Shown one piece after another: positions 1-5,563 of a stretch of 15,454 bases of DNA; the first letter of the stretch is position 1, and every line of letters starts with the position of its first letter. The translations under genes were made by a program, and so were the position numbers. A model generated the notes under the pieces. The model made no database searches. It saw only the letters and a program-made list of their open reading frames with translations, and was not told where the DNA came from. Origin of the DNA: Granulicella sp. GTDB taxonomy: Bacteria > Acidobacteriota > Terriglobia > Terriglobales > Acidobacteriaceae. Location of the stretch: contig PKWK01000191.1 of the NCBI GenBank assembly GCA_003133205.1, forward strand, positions 9,908 to 25,361. Direction: 5' to 3'.

Positions 1-419
1 CCGTTGCGCGCGCCTTCTTCGCCGCCGGAGACGCCGGTGCCGATGAAGAGGATTCCCTTGGCTGCGAGGTCCTTGGTGCGGCGGTTGGAATCGGTGAAGA
101 GGGAGTTGCCGCCGTCGATGATGATGTCGCCCTTTTCGAGGTAGGGCAGAACCTGGTCGATGGTGTGGTCGACGACATCGCCGGCCTTGACCATCATCAT
201 TACGCGGCGCGGCAGCTTCAGCAGTCCGCACATCTCTTCCATCGAATGCGCGCCGACGACCTTTGTTCCCTTGGCTTCATTGTTGATGAAGTCGTCCACC
301 TTCGAGACGGTGCGATTGAACACCGCTACTTTGTACCCATGGTCGTTCATGTTGAGGACGAGATTCTGTCCCATGACCGCCAGGCCAATCAAACCGATGT
401 CACAACTTGCCTTTTCCAT
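1..419 (-). CDS. gnd: 6-phosphogluconate dehydrogenase, N-terminal part (cut by window edge)
   Basis: This is the first 139 codons of a decarboxylating 6-phosphogluconate dehydrogenase, which oxidises 6-phosphogluconate to ribulose-5-phosphate with NADP+ in the cytoplasmic pentose phosphate pathway. The translation shows the Rossmann dinucleotide-binding loop near residues 8-18 (GLIGLAVMGQNL), the NRT segment after the second beta strand that helps select NADP, the IIDGGNSLF segment near residue 105, and the family signature GVSGGEEGARNG at the window edge. The third glycine of the usual GLGVMG loop is alanine here (GLAVMG), which is common in this enzyme. The ATG at 419-417 is preceded by a GGAGAG ribosome-binding site. 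The C-terminal helical domain lies outside the window. Family identity is clear; the exact subtype (long Gnd or shorter GndA-like) cannot be judged. Confidence 0.96.
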   Translation of the reverse strand, partial: MEKASCDIGLIGLAVMGQNLVLNMNDHGYKVAVFNRTVSKVDDFINNEAKGTKVVGAHSMEEMCGLLKLPRRVMMMVKAGDVVDHTIDQVLPYLEKGDIIIDGGNSLFTDSNRRTKDLAAKGILFIGTGVSGGEEGARN

Positions 420-439
420 GAAGCTTCTCTCCGAATCGT

Positions 440-455
440 CGTCCTGCGTAGGACG
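440..455 (-). promoter_or_regulatory. Small hairpin in the gnd leader
   Basis: CGTCCT and AGGACG form a perfect 6-bp stem with a 4-base loop. It lies about 20 bases upstream of the gnd start codon, between the AT-rich stretch near 460-475 (a possible promoter) and the ribosome-binding site. It could be an operator or an mRNA leader hairpin. No regulator can be named from the sequence. Confidence 0.35.
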
Positions 456-485
456 TTTCAATTATTTTGTGCCGGAACAAGTATT

Positions 486-713
486 TCACCGAACTGGGTT
501 GAATACAGTTGCCGGTTGCTGGTTGTTGGTGGTTGGTTGCGGCGACGGGTGCTCGCTGGTGGCGGCGCGGCGGCCGGCGGGTTGATAAATGGGGACGGCG
601 AAGTCGGCTTCGGGCAGTTCTATTCCCGGCGCGGTGGCGACGAGGTTTTCCGCTACGCCCGCGCTCAGGGCGTCGTCGGGTGCGGAATTCAGGTTCAACT
701 CGTCTGGCCCCAT
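486..713 (-). CDS. Possible small protein of 75 residues, function unknown
   Basis: This open frame starts at the ATG at 713-711 and ends at a TGA 66 bases upstream of gnd, in the same direction. I do not recognise the protein. It begins MGPDELNLNSAPDDALSAG, is acidic in its first half, and ends in a proline-, asparagine- and glutamine-rich tail (PQPTTNNQQPAT). Support for its being real comes from the strong preference for C or G at third codon positions, as in the neighbouring genes, and from an AGGGG ribosome-binding site five bases before the ATG. That site is part of the C-rich edge of repeat element A read on this strand. A TTG at 737 would extend it by eight residues. There is no signal peptide or membrane segment. 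The tail could equally be low-complexity intergenic DNA, so the call is tentative. Confidence 0.35.
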   Translation of the reverse strand: MGPDELNLNSAPDDALSAGVAENLVATAPGIELPEADFAVPIYQPAGRRAATSEHPSPQPTTNNQQPATVFNPVR

Positions 714-721
714 ACTGCCCC

Positions 722-936
722 TACCCCCCCGTATCAAAAACCGTAAAATATTCTAAACACACGACTTAGACACGAATACAAAATGCAAAATATTCATTTC
801 AAAGCACTTAGTTTGCAAAATATTCAAAACAAATGACTTAGCTGGATTGATTTGGTTCGTCTGCATGGGATCCAGGGCCAGGCGCCGGGCCGCGCTCCTC
901 GAATCCTACACTCTTGATTATACAGTGCGTGTCAAG
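722..936. repeat. Intergenic composite repeat element, copy A
   Basis: The element opens with a C-rich run (TACCCCCCC at 722). Three related 27-base units follow, starting at 743, 785 and 815, each reading roughly G(C/T)AAAATATTC, then about ten A/C/T-rich bases, then ACTTAG. Next come the block CAGGGCCAGGC (873), GGCCGCGCTCCT (888-899), TTGATTATA (914-922) and GTGCGTGTCAAG (925-936). Copy B at 12257-12474 has the same blocks in the same order and almost the same spacing. It contains no ORF of note. It may be a non-autonomous mobile sequence, a protein-binding array or a structured RNA; the sequence does not decide. Confidence 0.8.
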
Positions 937-1015
937 CGTTTCTGCGCATTTCTGCGCGGTCTGGGGTCGGGTAGTGGGTCGGGAACGCCGAAGAATCCCA
1001 CGCAAAAAACGAACC

Positions 1016-1046
1016 TTCCCGGTAACGGGGATTTCACCAGGTGAAA
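1016..1046. promoter_or_regulatory. Two adjacent inverted repeats
   Basis: TTCCCG and CGGGGA (1016-1021 and 1026-1031) can pair around the loop GTAA, with one G-T wobble. Directly next to this lies the near-perfect palindrome TTTCACC-A-GGTGAAA (1032-1046). The second is the size and symmetry of a dimeric regulator's operator. It overlaps the GTG that opens the short ORF at 1041. No regulator gene for it is visible in the window. Confidence 0.35.
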
Positions 1047-1199
1047 CGTAGGTTGTATTGCGTTCGGCCCGCGGCATTCTTTTCAGGAGACCTGGCGGGG
1101 CTGAGCCGGACCTTCGCGGCGATGCAGAACGAGCGCGTGGTGGAGCGGCGGGATGGTCCGGTCGTGCGCCAGACGGTGACCTATGTCTGGCAGCATTGA
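1041..1199 (+). other. Short ORF of 52 codons, possible gene remnant
   Basis: A frame opening with GTG at 1041 and closing with TGA at 1197-1199 reads as a plausible protein C-terminus (…GDLAGLSRTFAAMQNE, then ERRDG…QTVTYVWQH). Its third codon positions are GC-rich. An in-frame TAA at 1023 limits how far upstream it could reach, so either it is a very small gene or it is the surviving 3' end of a larger gene lost by deletion. I do not recognise the family. The ribosome-binding site is poor (GGGGA about nine bases upstream, inside a palindrome). It converges on the anti-sigma gene, 24 bases away. Confidence 0.3.
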
Positions 1200-1223
1200 A
1201 GCCCGTTTAGACAACAGCGTTGA

Positions 1224-2588
1224 CTACTTGTGCTTCCAGACCTGTCCGTCCGTGCTGGTCCAGAGTTCGCCTGCGTCGTCGGTGAGTTCAAAGATTGCGG
1301 GCGCAGGCGCCGTGGCCGAGGGTTTGGCGGCGGCGGAAGATGCGGCCGCTGGGCTGGTGTCTTTTGCGAGCAAGCGCTGGTTCGGCGATGAGACGAGCGT
1401 TATCTTTACGGCCCGGCCTGTCCACTGCACTGCAACTGGCTGCCACGTTGCGCCTGCGTCTCCGCTGCGGAAGAGTGTGCCTGCGGTATCGATCGCGAGT
1501 TCCTGACCGGCGTTCGATATGGTGGAAAGCGCGGGCAGATGGCTAGGCAGGATGGGCTGCTTCTTCATCATCAGGGATTTCCTGGACTGCAATGAGCCGA
1601 ACCCTGCTCCGGCGATGCCTCCTGTTGACGCAGCGTTCTCAGTTTCTATCGATGCGGCGGCGCTCGTGACCGTAACGGTCTCATTGACGCTGCCCGGCAT
1701 GGCGGATGAAGACGGCATCGGCGGTGGTGGCGCTGGCGGTGGAGCGTTGTACTGCTGACTGAGTGAATGCAGGGTTGCAGTAGAGGGTGGAATGCTCTGA
1801 GGTGCGGCGCCGGCTGCGCCCGGTTGCAGGAGAGCGGCATCACTGGTGGCCGTTGCGGCTTGCGCCGATCGGTAGGCCGCAAGACCGCCCATAGCCGCAG
1901 CAGCGGGTGCATTCGCAGCGGGCTCCGAATTCGCTGAGGTGAAGCCGAAACTGGACGACCTTCCCAGCGAGGATTGCCGGCTGGCTGTCGCACCGGATTC
2001 GATCTTGAGAGCGTCACTGGACATTGCCGCGGCACTGCCTTTTTCCGAAGGACCGTTCAGGCTCTTTCGCCTGGAGACTCCCTCGGAGTTTATGGCGTTG
2101 GTTGCGATCAGGCCGTCCAACTCGCGGGCGGCGGGAGCGACGATGGCCAGCGGTTTCTGGACTTCCGTGGGAGCAGTCTTGAGCTGAGTTGCCTGTGCGG
2201 GTGCCGGAGTTGCAGGGAGCGGAGGAAGCGTCGGTTCGAGCTGTGCCGTCTTATCGACTGAGTTGTTGCGTTCTCCTCTGCCGGCGTTGCGGAGATGGAT
2301 AGTGACGAGGACGAGGCAGGCGAGCGCGGCGGCGGCGGGCCAAGCCAGGGTCCAGCCACGGAACAGATTCCAGCCGGAGAACCAGGGCTTGCGTGTGGCG
2401 ATCGGCTGTGGCTGCATGGGCGCGTCGAGACTGGCTTCTTGCGAGAAGTAGACGATCGCGCGGCAGTCGGAGCAACTGGCGAGATGAGCAAGCATCTGCT
2501 GCTGCTCATGGAGAGGCAGCACGTGCTCGACGAAGGCGCTGAGTTGGTCTGCGTCGGGATGCTGGCCGGGTTGGAGGACTTGGGTCAT
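1224..2588 (-). CDS. Membrane anti-sigma factor with zinc-finger motif and Asp-box-like C-terminus
   Basis: This 454-residue protein is probably the partner of the sigma factor encoded just upstream. Residues 10-45 carry an anti-sigma zinc-finger pattern (H35, C39, C42 in AHLASCSDC), which in this family binds the sigma factor in the cytoplasm. One hydrophobic segment at about 79-99 (WPAAAALACLVLVTIHL) should span the inner membrane. Residues 105-340 are a low-complexity Ala/Pro/Ser-rich stretch predicted to lie in the periplasm, including a TVTVTSAAASIETENA segment. The end holds two Asp-box/BNR-like motifs, LFRSGDAGATWQPV (372-385) and LWTSTDGQVWK (442-452), as in YCF48-type repeats. The ATG overlaps the sigma gene's stop as ATGA, so translation is probably coupled. 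The sigma pairing is inferred from gene order and motif; the role of the C-terminal part is unknown. Confidence 0.85.
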   Translation of the reverse strand: MTQVLQPGQHPDADQLSAFVEHVLPLHEQQQMLAHLASCSDCRAIVYFSQEASLDAPMQPQPIATRKPWFSGWNLFRGWTLAWPAAAALACLVLVTIHLRNAGRGERNNSVDKTAQLEPTLPPLPATPAPAQATQLKTAPTEVQKPLAIVAPAARELDGLIATNAINSEGVSRRKSLNGPSEKGSAAAMSSDALKIESGATASRQSSLGRSSSFGFTSANSEPAANAPAAAAMGGLAAYRSAQAATATSDAALLQPGAAGAAPQSIPPSTATLHSLSQQYNAPPPAPPPPMPSSSAMPGSVNETVTVTSAAASIETENAASTGGIAGAGFGSLQSRKSLMMKKQPILPSHLPALSTISNAGQELAIDTAGTLFRSGDAGATWQPVAVQWTGRAVKITLVSSPNQRLLAKDTSPAAASSAAAKPSATAPAPAIFELTDDAGELWTSTDGQVWKHK

Positions 2589-3628
2589 TCTGATTTGAGC
2601 CCGCCTGATTCGGGTTTTGCAGGAACTGGCTGGTCTGTTGTCCGAGAGCCTGTCCTATCGGAGAACGAGGTGGATGGCGAAGTTTGCAGCAGCGTTCGCA
2701 GGCTTATTTCGAGGTCGCGTGGATCGGCACCCAGCGCCTCTTCTGCCGCTCGCTTGCTGAGACCGCCGGACTGGAGATTGCGCAGAAGCTGCTTGTGCAG
2801 GTCGGAAGTGAGGCGCTTCAGCCTGCGGCTGATGGTGGCTTCGTGGACCTGCACGACGCGTGCGATCTGGAGCAGTGTCTTCTGGTCGAGGAAGTAGGAG
2901 GCAAGCAGGAAGCGGTCCTCGGCGGGAAGCGATTCGAAGGTGCGCGAGACTGCATGGGTGAGCCGGTCGAGTTCGGCTGGCAGGGGAGTGACGGTCGATG
3001 CTGGCGCAGGGGCGTCGGTGTCGTCGAGCGGAGTTTCGCGTTTGGTGCGACGGTGGTGGTCCACATGGCGCTGGGCGAGGGTGGTGCGAAGCCATCCGAG
3101 CAGCGACCCACGGCCGGAGTAGGAGGCAAGGGGGGAGCGCCGTTGGCCTCCGCGCTCTGTGAGGCCAAACAGTTCGGCATAGAGCGAATCGGCGAGGTCG
3201 TGGCCCAGCGTTGCGGAGCCGGTAATGGCGATAGCGGCTTGTGTGAGAGGAGCGCGATAGAGGTCCAGAAAGCGCTGCCAGGCGGCTTCGCGACCGAGGG
3301 CGCAGGCTTGCGCGAGCGCGAGTTCGGGCAGGCGAAGTGCGTGGTAAAAGGCTGCTTCCTGCGCGGATGTCGGTCGAATCTCCGAGGGCTGGCCGTAGTG
3401 GTGTTTTGTGCCGATGGCGGCGAGTGCGGCGCTGAACTCCTCGCGGGTCAGGCCGTAGGATTCGGCGTCGGCGGCGAGCCATAGTTCCCGAATGAGAATG
3501 AGGTCGACCGGGAGACCGGATGAGGCCGCGTGGGCGAGGTCGGCGTCGCCGTCGGGGAAGGCTGCGAGCGCGGGGTCGGCGGACGGCAGGGAAAGGGTTA
3601 GGTCGCCGGGTTGGGAGGCCGTGTCCAC
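2585..3628 (-). CDS. ECF-like RNA polymerase sigma factor with N- and C-terminal extensions
   Basis: A sigma-70-family factor that should direct RNA polymerase to a specific promoter set. Numbered from the GTG at 3628 (347 residues), sigma region 2 lies at about 110-195, with LDLYRAPLTQAAIAITGS, HDLADSLYAELF and GSLLGWLRTTLAQRHVDHHR. Region 4 is at about 220-285, with SLPAEDRFLLASYFL and the helix-turn-helix LQIARVVQVHEATISRRLKR. Two parts are unusual for an ECF factor: about 105 residues before region 2, and a 60-residue tail containing ADPRDLEISLRTLL. The start is uncertain. The frame is open far upstream, but the only in-frame ATG lies inside the divergent gene. GTG at 3628 and TTG at 3751 are the candidates; I chose GTG because it leaves a divergent promoter region. 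The stop overlaps the anti-sigma ATG by four bases. Confidence 0.85.
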   Translation of the reverse strand: MDTASQPGDLTLSLPSADPALAAFPDGDADLAHAASSGLPVDLILIRELWLAADAESYGLTREEFSAALAAIGTKHHYGQPSEIRPTSAQEAAFYHALRLPELALAQACALGREAAWQRFLDLYRAPLTQAAIAITGSATLGHDLADSLYAELFGLTERGGQRRSPLASYSGRGSLLGWLRTTLAQRHVDHHRRTKRETPLDDTDAPAPASTVTPLPAELDRLTHAVSRTFESLPAEDRFLLASYFLDQKTLLQIARVVQVHEATISRRLKRLTSDLHKQLLRNLQSGGLSKRAAEEALGADPRDLEISLRTLLQTSPSTSFSDRTGSRTTDQPVPAKPESGGLKSE

Positions 3629-3762
3629 GACTTTGAAGATACTCCAGTGGTTTGGACGCGGTGGGCCGGCAGAAAGTTCTTCAAGAAAATCTGCAAGAGA
3701 GATTGAAACGCTCGTTCCTGAGTCAGAAGCCGGACAGATGTCCGTCGACAAGGGGGGTTGCG
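3629..3762. promoter_or_regulatory. Divergent promoter region between sigma factor and ARPP-1 genes
   Basis: This gap must hold promoters for both divergent units if the sigma factor starts at 3628. It contains two small palindromes: TTCTT-C-AAGAA (3677-3687) and CGGACA-GA-TGTCCG (3731-3744). The second sits 19 bases before the ARPP-1 start codon, next to an AGGGGGG ribosome-binding site (3751-3757). I could not match a convincing sigma-70 or ECF promoter, so only the palindromes are supported. Confidence 0.35.
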
Positions 3763-4989
3763 ATGCAGAGAGCGCGAACAATTCGGTTGGTCGCAGGGTT
3801 TGTGGCGATGATGGCTGTGGTGCTGGTAGCAGCGGGATGGGAGCCGGTGGCGGCGGGCGGTCCTGGGAGCGGGACGGGGAGCGGCTACCGCGTGCTGAAG
3901 CCGATCGAGAGCGGCGACCTGACGCTCTTTCCGGTGATGCGCGACGATGGGAAGGCACTACCTGCCGACCAGTTCCTGACGCTCGATGAGGGCCTGAAGA
4001 GCGGCGAGGTGGAGGTGACGGAGGCGGGCAAGGTGCAGGGGTTGGTGAGGCCTCGCGGTGGTGCCGCGACGCGTCGCTACGAGGGAGACCAGGTGAACAC
4101 GCTGGTGCTGGTCAACAACTCGAAACGACCGCTGCTGCTGCTGGCCGGTGAGATTGTGACGGGCGGCAAACAGGACCGGATCATCGCGAAGGACAGGATC
4201 GTGCCGGCTGGCGCGGACCCGATCGATCTGTCGGTGTTCTGCATTGAGCATGGGCGCTGGACGGAGAGTTCGGCCAAGTTCGGCACCGCAGCAAAGGCAG
4301 CCGGCGAAAGCTTCATGGTGCAGCCAACGGTGCGTCAGCAGGCGATGGTTGCGAAGGACCAGCAGCAGGTGTGGGACTCGGTGAACGGGGCGATCAGCTC
4401 GATGGCGATGGCTGCGGCTCCGTCTGCGAATACAACGGTGGCCGTGGGGTCCGGTTCGGCTGACGGTGTGCGTGGCGGTGGTCTCGCTGGCCGTTCGAGC
4501 CTGGGCACGACGAGCTACGCCAAGGCGATGCAGACGGAGGCGGTGAGCGCGAAGGTGGACCAGGAGACGGCTGGACTGGCGCAGTCGCGGGAGCAGGCGC
4601 TGGCGACGCTGCGGCAGGAACATGCCGTCGGAGTCGTGGTCGCGGTGCGCGGCGAGGTGATCTGGGCGGACATCTTTTCCGATCCAGGATTGCTTGCGCG
4701 GTACTGGACGAAGCTGGTGCGGTCGTACGCGGCGGAAGGGCTGAGCGGCGGAACGGCTCATGGCACGGCAAGCGTCGCGGATGCTCAGCGTTTTCTCGAC
4801 ACGCCCTCGCATGGGACAGAGGATTCGCAGGGCGAGGTCGGGGTCTACCGTTACCGCGAAGTGAGGGCCGGCGGGACGGACCTGTTCACGCTGGAGGCGC
4901 TGCTGCCGGGCACGGGGTACGACGTGCATGTGAGCCGACTGAAACTCCGAGGGCCGGGCCTGAGTTTGCAGCCACAACCTGTCTACTGA
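3763..4989 (+). CDS. Exported ARPP-1 (DUF6569) domain protein
   Basis: A 408-residue protein with an N-terminal signal peptide (RARTIRLVAGFVAMMAVVLV, then cleavage near VAAGG at about 28-33). Residues 45-400 match the ARPP-1/DUF6569 family, whose name reflects association with ADP-ribosylglycohydrolase and rhodanese-phosphatase genes; its biochemical role is not established. Family hallmarks visible are SGDLTLFPV (50-58), FLTLDEGLKSGEVEVTE (71-87), LVLVNNSKRPLLLLAGE (114-130), the GGKQDRI core (134-140) and the CIEHGRW block (160-166). The low-complexity loop at 215-255 looks like a lineage-specific insert. The ATG at 3763 follows a strong AGGGGGG site; an upstream in-frame ATG at 3652 lacks a signal peptide and would run into the sigma gene. 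Its divergent position suggests that it may be a target of the sigma/anti-sigma pair. That link is an inference. Confidence 0.85.
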   Translation: MQRARTIRLVAGFVAMMAVVLVAAGWEPVAAGGPGSGTGSGYRVLKPIESGDLTLFPVMRDDGKALPADQFLTLDEGLKSGEVEVTEAGKVQGLVRPRGGAATRRYEGDQVNTLVLVNNSKRPLLLLAGEIVTGGKQDRIIAKDRIVPAGADPIDLSVFCIEHGRWTESSAKFGTAAKAAGESFMVQPTVRQQAMVAKDQQQVWDSVNGAISSMAMAAAPSANTTVAVGSGSADGVRGGGLAGRSSLGTTSYAKAMQTEAVSAKVDQETAGLAQSREQALATLRQEHAVGVVVAVRGEVIWADIFSDPGLLARYWTKLVRSYAAEGLSGGTAHGTASVADAQRFLDTPSHGTEDSQGEVGVYRYREVRAGGTDLFTLEALLPGTGYDVHVSRLKLRGPGLSLQPQPVY

Positions 4990-5011
4990 TCCACGGCCCC
5001 CTTTCCCCCCC

Positions 5012-5078
5012 GGTATATACCATGTGTTGTTGAATCTGCTTGGTTTATAGTTTAGTATATACCGCTTTGGTATATACC
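5012..5078. repeat. Three GTATATACC repeats after a C-rich run
   Basis: The self-complementary GGTATATACC occurs at 5012-5021 and 5069-5078, and AGTATATACC occurs at 5054-5063. The first two copies are 42 bases apart and the last two 15. A C-rich run (CCCCCTTTCCCCCCC, 4997-5011) precedes them, as in repeat copies A and B. GGGACTTAA lies just beyond at 5095-5103, resembling the ACTTAG ends of those units. This may be a diverged relative or a separate operator cluster. Confidence 0.5.
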
Positions 5079-5108
5079 GGGGTCTCCTTTTTGAGGGACT
5101 TAAATTGG

Positions 5109-5157
5109 AAAGGCTGCAGGGTTCCCCGGTGCTCCGGTCGGGTCCTCGCAGCCTTTT
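5109..5157 (+). terminator. Probable terminator of the ARPP-1 gene
   Basis: AAAGGCTGC (5109-5117) pairs perfectly with GCAGCCTTT (5148-5156). AGG/CCT pairs inside this stem, and a nested CCGG-TGCT-CCGG hairpin (5126-5137) sits within. The stem is followed by a T-rich tail (TTTTGTTCTCTCT). The large loop and the interrupted T run make it a non-ideal intrinsic terminator. It lies 120 bases after the ARPP-1 stop codon, with no gene between. Confidence 0.5.
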
Positions 5158-5563
5158 GTTCTCTCTAGTCTGTATTAAGGATAGCAGGTGGAGCATAACT
5201 ACTATGCCAACTATTTTTATTCCTCATCGCCTGCGCATACGCGTTCCGAGGAATGGAATCGGTAACAGTTCCCGCGACGCATGTCGCCTTCGCCGAGGAA
5301 GCCACTAACTCTTTGAGATATAGTCCGGCATGTTGTTGTCGACTCATACGCTTGCGCGCAACCGCGAACCAAATGTCTGAGTATTTGGAGGTCCGCGAAG
5401 CGGAATCAACTGCCGACGGTGGGCAGAACTGTCCCTGTGTCGTTGACACCACTTCAGGCGGCTCCATAGGGTGACCCTCGAACTCGAACGTCCCCACAGC
5501 GCGCAGTGCATCAGGCAGGGGGCTGGGCCCGACAGCAACGAGCTAAGTCTGAAGGAGCGATGT
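5158..5563 (+). promoter_or_regulatory. Long leader/promoter region before the TonB-dependent receptor
   Basis: No convincing gene lies here; open frames on both strands show no recognisable family or good ribosome-binding site. Features seen are a small inverted repeat, GCATA-ACTAC-TATGC (5193-5207); a loose palindrome from GGAATC to AGTTCC around GGTAAC (5255-5272), LacI-operator-like in size; and a TTGACA at 5443-5448 with only a weak CATAGG 16 bases downstream. The AGGAG at 5553-5557 is the receptor's ribosome-binding site. The actual promoter is not fixed by sequence alone. Confidence 0.35.

Noticed and set aside
743..841. A CRISPR array from the repeated 27-base units
   Set aside because: There are only three units, they are diverged, the spacers are 3 and 15 bases, and no cas genes are present.
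917..935. A sigma-70 promoter made of TTGACA and TATAAT on the minus strand
   Set aside because: The gap is 7 bases, far from the usable 16-18; no alternative partner box at proper distance was found.
2684..3484. A 266-codon plus-strand frame opposite the sigma factor
   Set aside because: The minus strand encodes sigma regions 2 and 4; the plus frame has no recognisable domain.
5109..5157. A riboswitch or tRNA between the ARPP-1 gene and the receptor
   Set aside because: The pairing gives one long hairpin with a T-rich tail; no cloverleaf or known aptamer core was recognised.
3958..5196. A 412-codon minus-strand open frame opposite the ARPP-1 gene
   Set aside because: Its translation is Arg/His/Leu-rich shadow sequence, while the plus strand has clear family motifs and a signal peptide.
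5165..5497. A 110-codon minus-strand frame and a 73-codon plus-strand frame (5253-5474) in the receptor leader
   Set aside because: No recognisable family, poor ribosome-binding sites and unbiased codon third positions.
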